Assembly (NCBI RefSeq): GCF_028737255.1
Contig: NZ_JAQZAN010000009.1
Span: forward strand, 124,001-188,000
DNA from: Actinomycetospora straminea
GTDB taxonomy: Bacteria; Actinomycetota; Actinomycetes; Mycobacteriales; Pseudonocardiaceae
Length of the DNA stretch: 64,000 nucleotides
Reading direction: 5' to 3'
Below the pieces are notes generated by a model. The model was given only the letters and a program-made list of their open reading frames with translations, searched no databases and was not told the DNA's origin. Every line of letters starts with the position of its first letter. Within the stretch, counting starts at the first letter, position 1. Shown one piece after another: positions 1-12,037 of the stretch. Position numbers and translations under genes: made by a program.

Positions 1-1910
<1,910 letters not shown>

Positions 1911-2012
1911 GGCGCCGCACAGACCCTGTGGGGTCGCTGAGGACCGGACGGATCGGGCACGATCCGGGCCCGGTGCGCGTTGGACCGGTCGAGAGCCCCT
2001 CGGGAGGTCGGA

Positions 2013-2558
2013 ATGCGCATCCTCGTCGCCCTGGCGGTCTACCTGGCCGTCGAGATCACGGTGCTGGTCCTGGTCGGCCAGGCCGTCGGCTTCTGGGGCC
2101 TGCTCGCCGTGCTCGTGGTGTCGGCGGTGGTCGGCGCCTGGGCGATCAGGCGGGAGGGCCGGCGGTCGATGACCGCGCTGGTCGAGGCCGCGCGGCGCGG
2201 GCGTCCGGCCGAGGCCGAGGTCGCCGACGGCATGTACCTGGCGCTCGCGGGCGTCCTGCTCGTCGTGCCCGGCCTGCTCTCGACGCTCGCCGCGCTCGTC
2301 CTGCTCGTGCCGCCGGTCCGCCGGGCCCTCGCCCGCCGCGCCGCCGACCGGGCCGTGCGGGCCGGCAGCGCGCGGATGGGCCCGGCGGTCACCGTCGTCG
2401 GCGTCGGCGGTCCCGGCTGGGGTCCGCGTCCCGGACCCGGCCAGGAGCGGCTCGGGCCGCAGTCGCACCGCGGTCCGGTCGTCGAGGGCCAGGTCGTCGA
2501 GGGGCAGGTCATCGAGGGCGAGGTCATCGACAGCCGGGACAGCCGGGACACCCCCTGA
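2013..2558 (+). CDS. fxsA: FxsA-family small membrane protein
   Basis: 181-residue protein with four hydrophobic stretches, two near residues 1-45 and two near 75-105, and the FxsA-type basic loop between them (IRREGRRS). FxsA proteins are inner-membrane proteins of poorly known function; the E. coli member suppresses phage exclusion when overexpressed. ATG at 2013 is chosen over an upstream TTG at 1980 because GGGAGGT lies 4-5 nt before it. The C-terminus carries short imperfect repeats (VVEGQ, VIEGE) followed by SRDSRD, a low-complexity acidic tail. It lies between glgE and treS, but nothing in the sequence connects it to glucan synthesis. Confidence 0.85.
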   Translation: MRILVALAVYLAVEITVLVLVGQAVGFWGLLAVLVVSAVVGAWAIRREGRRSMTALVEAARRGRPAEAEVADGMYLALAGVLLVVPGLLSTLAALVLLVPPVRRALARRAADRAVRAGSARMGPAVTVVGVGGPGWGPRPGPGQERLGPQSHRGPVVEGQVVEGQVIEGEVIDSRDSRDTP

Positions 2559-2612
2559 GTGGACCTGTGTGTCGATGCCCGACCGGTGCGGCGCGTCACC
2601 GCGCCCGACCAC

Positions 2613-2618
2613 TAGCGT
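2613..2618 (+). promoter_or_regulatory. Candidate -10 element of treS
   Basis: TAGCGT lies 8 nt before the treS ATG and no Shine-Dalgarno sequence is present, so treS may be transcribed with a very short or no leader. No convincing -35 is visible. Confidence 0.4.
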
Positions 2619-2626
2619 GACGCCTG

Positions 2627-4432
2627 ATGAACGAGGCAGTCAGCGCGAGTGCCATCGCCTCCGCACCGAGCGATTCCGACCACGTCCGCGACGTCACCGA
2701 GGACCACGGCGCCTCGGCCGTCGAGGAGCCCAGTGCGGACGACTTCCGACATGCGCGCACGCTCCCGGTCGAGGACGACTGGTACAAGCGCGCGGTCTTC
2801 TACGAGGTGCTGGTCCGCGCCTTCGCCGACTCCAACCGCGACGGCTTCGGTGACCTCAACGGGCTCACCGACAAGCTCGACTACCTCGCGTGGCTCGGCG
2901 TCGACTGCATCTGGCTGCCGCCGTTCTACGACTCCCCGCTGCGCGACGGCGGCTACGACATCCGCGACTACCGCAAGGTGCTGCCCGAGTTCGGGACGGT
3001 CGCGGACTTCGTCGAGTTCCTCGACCAGGCCCACGCGCGGGGCATCCGCGTGATCACCGACCTGGTCATGAACCACACCTCGGACCAGCACCACTGGTTC
3101 CAGGAGTCGCGCCGCGACCCCGACGGGCCCTACGGCGACTTCTACGTGTGGTCCGACGACGACACGCGCTACTCCGAGGCGCGGATCATCTTCGTCGACA
3201 CCGAGTCGTCGAACTGGACCTACGACCCGCTGCGCGGCCAGTTCTACTGGCACCGCTTCTTCTCCCACCAGCCCGACCTGAACTTCGACAACCCCGCCGT
3301 GTGCGAGGCGATGCTCGACGCGCTGCGGTTCTGGCTGGACCTGGGGATCGACGGCTTCCGGCTCGACGCGGTGCCCTACCTGTTCGAGCGGGACGGCACG
3401 AACGGCGAGAACCTCCCCGAGACCCACGCGTTCCTCAAGCGCTGCCGCAAGGTCGTCGACGACGAGTACCCGGGCCGCGTCCTGCTCGCCGAGGCCAACC
3501 AGTGGCCCGCCGACGTCGTCGAGTACTTCGGCGACCCGGACGTCGGCGGCGACGAGTGCCACATGGCGTTCCACTTCCCGCTGATGCCGCGCATCTTCAT
3601 GGCGGTCCGGCGGGAGTCGCGGTTCCCGATCTCGGAGATCCTGGCGCAGACCCCGGAGATCCCGTCGAACGCGCAGTGGGGCATCTTCCTGCGCAACCAC
3701 GACGAGCTGACGCTCGAGATGGTCACCGACGACGAGCGCGACTACATGTACGCGGAGTACGCCAAGGACCCGCGGATGAAGGCCAACATCGGCATCCGTC
3801 GGCGGCTGGCCCCGCTGCTCGACAACGACCGCAACCAGCTCGAGCTGTTCACCGCGATGCTGCTCTCGCTGCCCGGCAGCCCCGTCCTGTACTACGGCGA
3901 CGAGATCGGGATGGGCGACAACATCTGGCTCGGCGACCGCGACGGCGTGCGCAGCCCGATGCAGTGGACCCCCGACCGCAACGCCGGCTTCTCCAGCTGC
4001 GACCCGGGCCGGCTGAACCTGCCGATCATCATGGACCCGGTCTACGGCTACCAGGCCGTGAACGTCGAGGCGCAGTCGAACTCGACGGCGAGCCTGCTGC
4101 ACTGGAACCGACGGATGATCGACATCCGCAAGCAGCACCCGGCGTTCGGCCTCGGGAACTTCCACGAGCTGGGCGGGTCGAACCCGAGCGTGCTCGCCTA
4201 CGTCCGTGAGCACATCGACGCCGCGGGTCACCGCGACCTGGTGCTGTGCGTGAACAACATGTCCCGGTTCCCCCAGCCGGTGGAGCTCGACCTCATCGCC
4301 TGGAAGGGCTGCGTGCCCACGGAGCTCACGGGGGGTGTGCCGTTCCCGGCGATCGGGGAACTGCCGTACTTGCTGACGCTGCCAGGACACGGGTTCTACT
4401 GGTTCGCGATCCACGAGGCCGAGGAGCGCTGA
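2627..4432 (+). CDS. treS: Trehalose synthase TreS (maltose alpha-D-glucosyltransferase)
   Basis: Interconverts trehalose and maltose in the cytosol (GH13); in the GlgE pathway it supplies maltose, or works with the kinase to make maltose 1-phosphate. 601 residues, the normal length for actinobacterial TreS. After an acidic N-terminal extension of about 50 residues, the TreS signature [15 protein letters not shown] opens the barrel. Catalytic residues are the nucleophile Asp in GFRLDAVPY, acid/base Glu in LLAEANQWP and transition-state Asp in [10 protein letters not shown]. The stop codon overlaps the next gene's start (TGATG), so treS and mak are translationally coupled. Confidence 0.97.
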   Translation: MNEAVSASAIASAPSDSDHVRDVTEDHGASAVEEPSADDFRHARTLPVEDDWYKRAVFYEVLVRAFADSNRDGFGDLNGLTDKLDYLAWLGVDCIWLPPFYDSPLRDGGYDIRDYRKVLPEFGTVADFVEFLDQAHARGIRVITDLVMNHTSDQHHWFQESRRDPDGPYGDFYVWSDDDTRYSEARIIFVDTESSNWTYDPLRGQFYWHRFFSHQPDLNFDNPAVCEAMLDALRFWLDLGIDGFRLDAVPYLFERDGTNGENLPETHAFLKRCRKVVDDEYPGRVLLAEANQWPADVVEYFGDPDVGGDECHMAFHFPLMPRIFMAVRRESRFPISEILAQTPEIPSNAQWGIFLRNHDELTLEMVTDDERDYMYAEYAKDPRMKANIGIRRRLAPLLDNDRNQLELFTAMLLSLPGSPVLYYGDEIGMGDNIWLGDRDGVRSPMQWTPDRNAGFSSCDPGRLNLPIIMDPVYGYQAVNVEAQSNSTASLLHWNRRMIDIRKQHPAFGLGNFHELGGSNPSVLAYVREHIDAAGHRDLVLCVNNMSRFPQPVELDLIAWKGCVPTELTGGVPFPAIGELPYLLTLPGHGFYWFAIHEAEER

Positions 4433-5886
4433 TGCCCGCCACGAGCTCGCCCGACGGACCCGCCACCGGTGACCCGCTCGCCGACCTGCACGACGCCCTG
4501 CTGGCCTGGCTGCCCACGCAGCGCTGGTTCCCGGCCAAGGGACGTCAGGTCGTCGGCCTGCGCACGGTGGCCCACAGCGTGGTCTCCACGCCCGAGGAGT
4601 CGCCGAGGGTCGAGCACGCGGTGATCGGGGTGTCGTTCGCCGACACGAGCGGCGGCGCCGAGGAGCGCTACCAGCTGGTCCTCGGCGCGCAGTCGGGCCC
4701 GCCCGCGGAGGTCGAGCACGCCGTCATCGGGCGCCGGCCGGGCCCCGACGGCCGCGACGAGGTCGTCTACGACGGCCTGGCCGACGGGCGGATCAGCCGG
4801 CTGGTGCTGTCGCTGATCGTCGAGAACCAGACGCGCGGGCCGCTGCGGTTCGTCGCCGAGCCCGACACCGAGGCGCCGATCGTCGGACCCGGGCGGCCGC
4901 TGATCGGCGAACAGTCGAACAGCTCGGTCATCTACGGCGAGCGCGCCATCATGAAGCTCTTCCGGCGGGCGACGGCCGGGCTCAACCCCGACCTCGAGCT
5001 GCACCGGGCGCTGCGCCGTCAGGGCAGCCGTGAGGTCGCCCCGCTGCTCGGGGCCGTCGAGGGCGAGCTCGACGGCGAGCCGATGACCGTCGCCATGCTC
5101 CAGGGCTACGCGTCGAACTCCGCCGACGGCTGGTCGATGGCGCTGGCCAGCGTCCGCGACCTGCTCGCCGAGGCCGACCTGCGCGCCGACGAGGTCGGCG
5201 GCGACTTCGCCGGCGAGGCCCACCGCATCGGCAAGACCGTCGCCGCCGTGCACCTCGAGCTCGCCGCCGCCCTGGGCACCCACCCGCTCGACGCCCGCGC
5301 CGCGTCGGAGGTCGAGGCCTGGATGCTCGACCGCCTCGAGCGCTCCGCGGCGGCCGTCCCGGGTGTGGCCGAGCAGCGCGACGCCATCGCCGAGGTCCTG
5401 CGCGGCGTCACCGCGGCCGAGCCGTCGACGCTGCAGCGCATCCACGGCGACCTGCACCTGGGCCAGGAGCTGCGCACGCCCACCGGCTGGCTCGTCATCG
5501 ACTTCGAGGGCGAGCCGTCCAAGTCACTGGCCGACCGGGTGCGTCCCGACTCGCCCATGCGCGACGTCGCGGCGATGCTCCGCTCGTTCGACTACGCCGC
5601 GTTCCACCAGCTGGCGGAGTGGGAGCAGTCCGCGGACGACCCCGACCCGCAGCTCGAGCGCCGCGCGCAGGAGTGGGCCGACCGCAACCGCTCGGCGTTC
5701 TGCGACGGCTACGCCGAGGTCAGCGGCACCGACCCGCGCGACGCCCCCGAGCTGCTGCGGGCCTACGAGCTCGACAAGGCCGTCTACGAGGTGCTCTACG
5801 AGACCCGCAACCGGCCGAGCTGGGTGTCGATCCCGCTGCGTTCCATGCGGCGGCTCCTGACCCCGGCGGGGCGGGGCGAGCGCTGA
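4432..5886 (+). CDS. mak: Maltokinase (Pep2-like)
   Basis: Phosphorylates maltose with ATP to alpha-maltose 1-phosphate, the donor used by GlgE. 484 residues, slightly longer than the mycobacterial enzyme of about 455. The N-terminal cap begins LHDALLAWLPTQRWFPAKGR, typical of Mak/Pep2. The aminoglycoside-kinase-like core shows the Brenner-type motif HGDLHLGQ with the catalytic Asp, followed by the metal-binding IDFEGEPS. An upstream start at 4246 is rejected because the ATG at 4432 overlaps the treS stop by one base. TreS and Mak form a complex in mycobacteria; their coupling here agrees with that. Confidence 0.95.
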   Translation: MPATSSPDGPATGDPLADLHDALLAWLPTQRWFPAKGRQVVGLRTVAHSVVSTPEESPRVEHAVIGVSFADTSGGAEERYQLVLGAQSGPPAEVEHAVIGRRPGPDGRDEVVYDGLADGRISRLVLSLIVENQTRGPLRFVAEPDTEAPIVGPGRPLIGEQSNSSVIYGERAIMKLFRRATAGLNPDLELHRALRRQGSREVAPLLGAVEGELDGEPMTVAMLQGYASNSADGWSMALASVRDLLAEADLRADEVGGDFAGEAHRIGKTVAAVHLELAAALGTHPLDARAASEVEAWMLDRLERSAAAVPGVAEQRDAIAEVLRGVTAAEPSTLQRIHGDLHLGQELRTPTGWLVIDFEGEPSKSLADRVRPDSPMRDVAAMLRSFDYAAFHQLAEWEQSADDPDPQLERRAQEWADRNRSAFCDGYAEVSGTDPRDAPELLRAYELDKAVYEVLYETRNRPSWVSIPLRSMRRLLTPAGRGER

Positions 5887-5940
5887 CGGGGGACGCCCCG
5901 AGCGGCGCCCGCTGACCGCCACGAAAGGCCCCGTCGCCGC

Positions 5941-5964
5941 CCGCGATCACTTCGGCGATCGTGG
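5941..5964. terminator. Weak hairpin downstream of mak
   Basis: CCGCGATC and GATCGTGG can pair over 8 bp with one G-U, around an 8-nt loop. There is no T tract. This lies in the 234-bp gap before glgB, which otherwise shows only the glgB leader. It could be a terminator or just a chance palindrome. Confidence 0.25.
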
Positions 5965-6120
5965 GTACCTGTGTCGGTGACGCCGACCGTCACGGCCGCC
6001 GGGCCACGCCCGGGCCACCCTGACCGGAGGCCGGGACGGCCCGAGTACGGTCGACCGGCCTCGGCGCGGTCGGCGTCCGCCCGGTCCGTCTCGTCAGCAG
6101 GAGCAGCAGGAGTGGTGCAC

Positions 6121-8358
6121 ATGTCCGTCCCCGGTGGCCGAGTCCGCGGGCAGGCCTCGCCGGCTCCCTCGGACCTGGACGTCCACCTCCTCATGGAGGG
6201 CTCGCACCGCGACCCGCACAGCGTGCTGGGCCCCCACCGCGACCCCGAGTCGTCGGGCACCGTCGTGGTCCGCGCGCTGCGGCCCGGTGCGGACGAGGTC
6301 GACGTCGTCGTCGAGGACGGCCCGACCGCCGGGCGCTACCCGCTCGTCGAGGTGCACGCCGCCGGCGTCTTCGCCGCCGGCGTCCCGGGGCCGCTGCCGC
6401 GCTACCGGCTCGCGACCCGCTACACCGACGCGACGACCGGTGAGAGCGTCGAGGTGATCGCCGACGACCCGTACCGCTTCTCGCCGGTGCTCGGGCCCGT
6501 CGACCTGCACCTCATCGGCGAGGGTCGCCACGAGCGCCTGTGGGACGCCCTGGGCGCCCACCACCGCAGCTGGCCGACCCCGTCCGGCGCGGTCGAGGGC
6601 ACCTCGTTCACCGTCTGGGCGCCGCACGCGCGCGGCGTGCGGGTCGTCGGCGACTGGGACCGCGAGCACGGCAGCTGGGAGGGCGTCGCGACGCCGATGC
6701 GGTCGCTCGGCTCGGGCGTCTGGGAGATCTTCCTGCCCGGCGTCGAGCCCGGGTCCCGCTACCGCTTCCACATCCTCTCGCCGGACGGGCACTGGCTGGA
6801 CAAGGCCGACCCGATGGCGTTCGCGGCGGACCTGCCGCCCACGCCGGCCTCGGTCGTCACCACCTCGCGCCACGAGTGGAGCGACCAGGAGTGGATGACC
6901 CGGCGCGCCGCGTCGTCCCCGCACGCCGAGCCGATGAGCGTCTACGAGCTGCACCTCGGCTCGTGGCGCCAGGGCCTCGGCTACCGCGAGCTCGCCGAGG
7001 AGCTCGTCGCGTACCTCACCGAGACCGGCTTCACCCACGTCGAGCTGCTGCCGGTCGCCGAGCACCCGTTCGGCGGCTCGTGGGGCTACCAGGTCAGCTC
7101 GTACTACGCGCCGACCTCGCGCTTCGGCACCCCGGACGACTTCCGGTACTTCGTCGACCGCCTGCACCAGGCGGGCATCGGCGTCATCGTCGACTGGGTG
7201 CCGGCGCACTTCCCCAAGGACAGCTGGGCGCTGGCCCGCTTCGACGGCACCCCCTGCTACGAGCACGGCGACCCGCGCCGCGGCGAGCAGCTCGACTGGG
7301 GCACGCTCGTGTTCGACTTCGGGCGCTCGCAGGTCCGCAACTTCCTCGTCGCCAACGCCCTCTACTGGCTCGACGAGTTCCACGTCGACGGCCTGCGGGT
7401 CGACGCCGTCGCCTCGATGCTCTACCTCGACTACTCGCGCACCGAGTGGACGCCCAACCGGTACGGCGGCCGGGAGAACCTCGAGGCGGTGTCGTTCCTC
7501 CAGGAGGTCAACGCCACCGTCTACAAGAACCACCCGAGCGCGGTGACGATCGCCGAGGAGTCGACGGCCTGGCCGGGCGTCACGCGGCCCACGCACCTCG
7601 GGGGCCTCGGCTTCGGGTTCAAGTGGAACATGGGCTGGATGCACGACACGCTCGACTACGTCGGGCGCGACCCCGTGCACCGGGGGTTCCACCACAACCA
7701 GATGACGTTCTCGATGACCTACGCGTACAGCGAGAACTACGTGCTGCCGCTCTCGCACGACGAGGTGGTGCACGGCAAGGGCTCGCTGTGGACGCGCCAG
7801 CCGGGCGACGACGACCGCAAGGCCGCGGGCGTGCGGGCCCTGTTCGGCTACATGTGGGCGCACCCCGGCAAGCAGCTCGTGTTCATGGGCGGCGAGTTCG
7901 GTCAGGTCCGCGAGTGGTCCGAGGAGCGCTCGCTGGACTGGGAGCTGCTCGACGACCCGCGCCACGGCGGGCTGCGCCGGCTCGTCGGCGACCTCAACGC
8001 CGCCTACCGGTCGCTGCGCCCGCTCTACGAGCTCGACACCGACCCGGCCGGCTTCTCGTGGATCGACGCCAACGACGCGGGCGGCAACGTCCTGTCGTTC
8101 CTGCGCCAGGACCGTGACGGCAACGCCGTGGCGTGCCTCGTCAACTTCTCGGGCGTCGACCACCCGAACTACCGCGTGGGGCTGCCGCAGACCGGGCGGT
8201 GGCGCGAGGTCGTCAACACCGACGCCGAGGTCTACGGGGGGCGCGGGGTCGGCAACTACGGGGCGGTCATCGCCTCGTCGCGCAGCTGGCACGGGCGCCC
8301 CGCGTCGGCCGAGGTCACCCTCCCCGCCATGGGTGTGCTCTGGCTCGCGCTCGGGTGA
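6121..8358 (+). CDS. glgB: 1,4-alpha-glucan branching enzyme
   Basis: Cleaves alpha-1,4 linkages and re-attaches the segment in alpha-1,6 linkage, branching the GlgE-made glucan (GH13, cytosolic). 745 residues from the ATG at 6121, which has AGGAG 8 nt upstream; an in-frame GTG at 5971 lacks a ribosome site and would add a low-complexity extension. Domains: N1 (about 25-110), CBM48 (about 140-240, [22 protein letters not shown]), the barrel, and a C-terminal beta domain. Catalytic Asp is in [11 protein letters not shown], Glu in IAEEST, and the third Asp in [13 protein letters not shown]. It closes the four-gene GlgE pathway block. Confidence 0.96.
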   Translation: MSVPGGRVRGQASPAPSDLDVHLLMEGSHRDPHSVLGPHRDPESSGTVVVRALRPGADEVDVVVEDGPTAGRYPLVEVHAAGVFAAGVPGPLPRYRLATRYTDATTGESVEVIADDPYRFSPVLGPVDLHLIGEGRHERLWDALGAHHRSWPTPSGAVEGTSFTVWAPHARGVRVVGDWDREHGSWEGVATPMRSLGSGVWEIFLPGVEPGSRYRFHILSPDGHWLDKADPMAFAADLPPTPASVVTTSRHEWSDQEWMTRRAASSPHAEPMSVYELHLGSWRQGLGYRELAEELVAYLTETGFTHVELLPVAEHPFGGSWGYQVSSYYAPTSRFGTPDDFRYFVDRLHQAGIGVIVDWVPAHFPKDSWALARFDGTPCYEHGDPRRGEQLDWGTLVFDFGRSQVRNFLVANALYWLDEFHVDGLRVDAVASMLYLDYSRTEWTPNRYGGRENLEAVSFLQEVNATVYKNHPSAVTIAEESTAWPGVTRPTHLGGLGFGFKWNMGWMHDTLDYVGRDPVHRGFHHNQMTFSMTYAYSENYVLPLSHDEVVHGKGSLWTRQPGDDDRKAAGVRALFGYMWAHPGKQLVFMGGEFGQVREWSEERSLDWELLDDPRHGGLRRLVGDLNAAYRSLRPLYELDTDPAGFSWIDANDAGGNVLSFLRQDRDGNAVACLVNFSGVDHPNYRVGLPQTGRWREVVNTDAEVYGGRGVGNYGAVIASSRSWHGRPASAEVTLPAMGVLWLALG

Positions 8359-8411
8359 CGATCTCCGTCCGTGACGCGCGGTTCCGTACCCGCGCCGCAC
8401 ACGTCCGGGGC

Positions 8412-9809
8412 ATGATGTCGCCCGTGCGGGGAGGCCTGGGGCGGGCGCTGGTCGTGACGTGTGCGGTGCTGGCGGTGCTCGTCGCGTCGGCGTGCGCGTT
8501 CCCCGTCGACGGGCGGGCGATCGCGGGGCCGGAGGTCACCGCGGGCACCGACCCGTCGTTCATCGGCGGGACGAACGGCGGCGAGGAGGACCGGCTCGCC
8601 GCGGCGACGCTGCGCGACCTCGAGGGCTTCTGGGGCGAGGCGTTCCCGCCGCTCGCGGGCGGCCAGCCGTTCCGCCCGCTGGCGGGCTACTACTCGGTCG
8701 ACCCGACGGGCCGCAACGCCGGCCCCGTGCCGTGCCTGCAGAGCCCGCGCGAGGTCGAGGGCACGGCGTTCTACTGCCCGCGCTCGGACGTCATCGCGTG
8801 GGACCGGACCCAGCTGCTGCCGCAGCTGCGGCGCGACTTCGGGGACGCGGCCGTGGTCGTCGTGCTCTCCCACGAGTTCGGGCACGCCGTGCAGGGCCGC
8901 CTCGACCGCACCGGGGCGCTCCCGGGCGCGCCGACGATCCTGCTCGAGGCGCAGGCCGACTGCTACGCGGGCGTGTTCCTGCGCCGCGTGCGCGACGGCG
9001 CGCTGCCCGACCTGCGCACCGGCGCGGGCGGCATCGACGGCGCGATGGGCGCGCTCATCGGGTTCCGCGACCCGGTGGGCACCTCACCGCGCAACGCCCA
9101 GGCGCACGGCAACGCGTTCGACCGCGTGTCGTCGTTCCAGGACGGGTTCGACGGCGACCCGGCGGTGTGCGCGGCGATGGGCACCGACCGGGTGTTCACC
9201 CAGCAGGCGTTCCGGTCACAGGCCGACGAGAGCTCGGGCGGCAACCTCGGGCTCGCGCCGCTGATCGAGGCGATGGTCCCCGACCTCGACCGCTGGTTCG
9301 GCGAGGAGGTCCGCCGCCGCGGCGGGCAGTGGACCGCACCGACCACCGAGCGCGGCCAGGCCCAGTGCCCGGGTGTCGACGAGCCGGTGCAGGGCCCCGT
9401 GGCGTGGTGCGCGGGCGACGCGGGCGGGCCGTCGTCGGTGCACATCGACACCACCGGGGCGCTGCCCGGCGACCACGCCCGCATCGGCGACTACGCCACC
9501 GGCACCCTGCTCGCGTCCCGCTACGGCGCCGCGACCCTCGCCGCCCTGGGCCGGCCCACCACCGGCGCCGAGGGCGGGCGCGCCGCGCTGTGCCTGGCCG
9601 GGGCCTACAGCGCGGCGGTCGGCACCACGAACAACGCCTTCGCCCTCTCCCCCGGCGACCTCGACGAGTCGGTGACGCTGCTGCTGCGCGAGGACTTCCC
9701 CTCCCGCGGCACCGACGGCGTCGCCTCCGCCGGCACGGGCTACGAGCGCATCCGCGTCTTCCGCGCCGGGGTCACCGGCGGCTCGGACGCCTGCCTGCGG
9801 GGCGTCTGA
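8412..9809 (+). CDS. Neutral zinc metallopeptidase, predicted lipoprotein (YpfJ-like)
   Basis: 465-residue protein with an N-terminal signal (hydrophobic residues about 12-27) ending in the lipobox-like VASAC, so it is likely exported and lipid-anchored. The zinc motif LSHEFGHAVQGRL (HExxH) and the downstream ligand segment EAQADCYAG match the YpfJ neutral zinc metallopeptidase family. The substrate is unknown. Starts ATG ATG at 8412/8415 lie 53 bp after glgB; the open frame back to 8133 overlaps glgB and is ignored. Several Cys pairs in the second half suggest disulfides outside the membrane. Family secure, role unknown. Confidence 0.85.
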   Translation: MMSPVRGGLGRALVVTCAVLAVLVASACAFPVDGRAIAGPEVTAGTDPSFIGGTNGGEEDRLAAATLRDLEGFWGEAFPPLAGGQPFRPLAGYYSVDPTGRNAGPVPCLQSPREVEGTAFYCPRSDVIAWDRTQLLPQLRRDFGDAAVVVVLSHEFGHAVQGRLDRTGALPGAPTILLEAQADCYAGVFLRRVRDGALPDLRTGAGGIDGAMGALIGFRDPVGTSPRNAQAHGNAFDRVSSFQDGFDGDPAVCAAMGTDRVFTQQAFRSQADESSGGNLGLAPLIEAMVPDLDRWFGEEVRRRGGQWTAPTTERGQAQCPGVDEPVQGPVAWCAGDAGGPSSVHIDTTGALPGDHARIGDYATGTLLASRYGAATLAALGRPTTGAEGGRAALCLAGAYSAAVGTTNNAFALSPGDLDESVTLLLREDFPSRGTDGVASAGTGYERIRVFRAGVTGGSDACLRGV

Positions 9810-9857
9810 GCTGAGGCCGAGAGATGGGGCGAACACCCCATGCTCCCGGGCCCCTCC

Positions 9858-9879
9858 CGTCCCTAACCTCCCAGGGACG
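9858..9879 (+). promoter_or_regulatory. Dyad overlapping the cupin-gene -10
   Basis: CGTCCCT and AGGGACG form a perfect 7-bp inverted repeat whose spacer begins inside TAACCT (9864-9869), a good -10. AGGAGG and the ATG follow about 25-35 nt downstream. A regulator bound here would block the promoter, or the dyad could fold in RNA. Confidence 0.4.
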
Positions 9880-9902
9880 GCCCGAGCAACCAGGAGGCGG
9901 CC

Positions 9903-10277
9903 ATGTCGAAGGTCTCGAAGGACAGCGCGGCGACGGTGGAGGACATCGGCGTCGGCGAGGTGCACGAGGATGTGGTGGACGGGTACGAGATCAGCTTTCT
10001 CGACGTCCGAGAGGCCGCGGACCTGGCGCCCCTCCTCACGGGGTTGCCCGGTGATCGCTGCCCCTGCCCGCACTGGGGCTACGTGACCGACGGAGAGCTG
10101 ACGTTCACCTTCGCGGACCACGTCGAGATCTTCCGTCGGGGCGACGCGTTCTACACCCCGCCGGGCCACACACCCCGCGTCGCGGCGGGTACGTCATGGG
10201 TCATGTTCAGCCCGGCAGAGGAGGTGGCCCGGGTGAACGAGGTCATCACGCGGAACATGGCTCGGCAGGGGGCGTGA
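9903..10277 (+). CDS. Cupin-domain protein
   Basis: 124 residues forming one small cupin barrel. The first motif region reads CPCPHWGYVTDGELTF and the second GDAFYTPPGHTP, so His residues are available for metal binding, though the classical His-x-His pair is absent. Such single-domain cupins are often ligand-binding proteins or small dioxygenases; the substrate cannot be read. A strong AGGAGG sits 7 nt before ATG. The stop lies 9 bp from the stop of the convergent HD-GYP gene. Confidence 0.75.
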   Translation: MSKVSKDSAATVEDIGVGEVHEDVVDGYEISFLDVREAADLAPLLTGLPGDRCPCPHWGYVTDGELTFTFADHVEIFRRGDAFYTPPGHTPRVAAGTSWVMFSPAEEVARVNEVITRNMARQGA

Positions 10278-10286
10278 GCCCGGCGC

Positions 10287-11852
10287 TCACACCACGGCTC
10301 CGTCGGCCAGCAGCCCGTGCTTGGTGGCGAAGAGCCCAGCGGCGGCACGGGTCGAGGTCCCGATCTTGGCGTAGATGTGCTCGACGTGGTTCCCGACCGT
10401 CTTCGCGGAGATCGTCAGGGACGCCGCGATGTCCTTGTTCGTCATGCCACGGGCGAGCAGGCGCAGGACCTCGACCTCGCGGCCCGTCAGCCCGGCCGGT
10501 CCGTCGCGGCGGGCGGCGACCCGGTGTCCGGCCGCCCGCAGGACCGCCTCGACGGTCTCCGCGTCGCGACGGCCGTGGATCACGTCGTCCCGCAGCTCCG
10601 CCGCGGCGGCCTCGCCCGACAGCGCCGCGCGGTAGGGCCGCGGTTCGCGCATCGCGCAGTACGCGTCGGCCGCCCCGAGGAGGCGGCCCGCGCGGGAGAT
10701 GGCACCGCCGGCGAGTCCGTGGGGATGACCCGAACCGTCGAGCCGCTCGCGGTGCTGGGCGGCGATCACCCCGAGCGGCGCCAGCGGGCCCGACTGGCGG
10801 AGCATGCGCTCGGTCACGTAGGGCGTCATGCGCACCCGCTCACGCTCGCCGGCGCCGAGCGGTCCCGCCTTGTCGAGGATGGCGTTCGAGATCCCGAGGC
10901 GTCCGAGGTCGTGGACGAGACCCGCCCGGCGCAGGATGCGCACCTCATCGGCGGTCAGCCCGAGCTGTGCACCGGCCCGAGCGACGAGGTCGGCGACCGC
11001 ACGCGCGTGGCCCAGCGTGTACGGCGACTTGAGGTCCACGAAGTCCGCGATCGCGAGGAGCGCCGCGTCGAAGCGCTCCCCGGACAGGACCACGGCGTGC
11101 GCGGGCTCCGCGGCGATCACCGCGTCCCAGGTGTCCGTCGTGTCGAGGTCGGCGAAGAGCAGGTCGGCGTCGATGAGGACGATGCCGGCGATGGCGGGGT
11201 CGAACTGGCGACCGCTCTGCCGGCGCGCGAGCGCCCGCGCCGCCCCCACGCCGCCCATGCGGTGCGCGACCTCCGTGAACTCGGCGACGGCGACGATGCG
11301 GGCACCGATCGGGACGTCGTCGCCGGCGAGGTGCCCCGGCCATCCCCCGCCATCCCACTGCTCGTACGACGCGAGGAGCGTCTCCCCGGTCTCGTCCGGC
11401 AGACCCAGCTCCTCGGCGAGGACGCGCGCCATCGCCGCGTGGTGGGCGATCATGTCGTCCACCTCCCGGTGTCCCGAGACGACGAACTCGAGCCCGATGC
11501 GCAACCGGTGCACCACGTTCTCGGCCCCCGACCCCAGGAGCCGCACACCGGAGGCGGCCGCGCGGACGCCGTGCAGTCCGTGGACGTACTTGCCGGACCG
11601 CAGCGCGATGTCGTCGCCGAACCACTTGGCCTGTTCGTGCGCATCGGAGTGGCAGCCGATGTTCACCAGCAGCGCCGTGTAGTACACGCATGCCCGAGCC
11701 CGTTCGTCGAGGCCGAGCCGGTCCGCGAGCCGCATCGCGATCAGGCACTGACGCTGGACGTGCTCCATCGGCTGGCCGAACCCGAGGTCGATGCCCAGGG
11801 ACAGAGCCCCGAGGACCTCCGCCAGCCGGACCTCCGTCGCCTTCTCCTGCAT
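10287..11852 (-). CDS. Tandem HD-GYP-type signalling protein with C-terminal LuxR HTH
   Basis: 521 residues from ATG 11852 (GAGGAG just upstream; a start at 11948 has none). Two HD-type halves are visible. The N-terminal half (about 1-215) keeps only a degenerate relic (YEQWDGGGWPGHL, without a clear HD pair). The second (about 255-430) has VHDLGRLGISNAI and QHRERLDGSGHPHGL, where canonical HHE and GYP read QHRE and GHP. A LuxR-type HTH closes the protein (LTGREVEVLRLLARGMTNKDIA, about 455-515). The family hydrolyses cyclic di-GMP, but the altered motif leaves catalysis uncertain; it may instead sense a ligand and bind DNA. Confidence 0.85.
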   Translation of the reverse strand: MQEKATEVRLAEVLGALSLGIDLGFGQPMEHVQRQCLIAMRLADRLGLDERARACVYYTALLVNIGCHSDAHEQAKWFGDDIALRSGKYVHGLHGVRAAASGVRLLGSGAENVVHRLRIGLEFVVSGHREVDDMIAHHAAMARVLAEELGLPDETGETLLASYEQWDGGGWPGHLAGDDVPIGARIVAVAEFTEVAHRMGGVGAARALARRQSGRQFDPAIAGIVLIDADLLFADLDTTDTWDAVIAAEPAHAVVLSGERFDAALLAIADFVDLKSPYTLGHARAVADLVARAGAQLGLTADEVRILRRAGLVHDLGRLGISNAILDKAGPLGAGERERVRMTPYVTERMLRQSGPLAPLGVIAAQHRERLDGSGHPHGLAGGAISRAGRLLGAADAYCAMREPRPYRAALSGEAAAAELRDDVIHGRRDAETVEAVLRAAGHRVAARRDGPAGLTGREVEVLRLLARGMTNKDIAASLTISAKTVGNHVEHIYAKIGTSTRAAAGLFATKHGLLADGAVV

Positions 11853-11974
11853 CGGACGCTCCTCGCCGCGGCCGGGTCCGCCCGTGAGGGGCGGCGGTGC
11901 GCGGTGGCGCGCGGCGGCGTCGTGCGCGGCGAGCCCGTGGCCGCCCATCCAGCATCCTCGCCGGAGAACCGCAC

Positions 11975-12037
11975 GTCACGGGGCCGGCGGCCCGTCCTAG
12001 TAGAGGGTCACGGGGCCGGCGGCCCGTCCTAGTAGAG
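11975..12037. repeat. 32-bp tandem duplication spanning the 3' end of the thioredoxin-TPR gene
   Basis: A 32-base unit starting GTCACGGGGCCGGC (11975-12006) is repeated from 12007, matching over 31 bases. The copy at 12007-12037 holds the last codons and stop of the minus-strand gene; the other copy lies just past the stop. Each unit contains a GC-rich hairpin (ACGGGGCC with GGCCCGT), so the duplication gives two tandem terminator-like stems. Confidence 0.8.
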
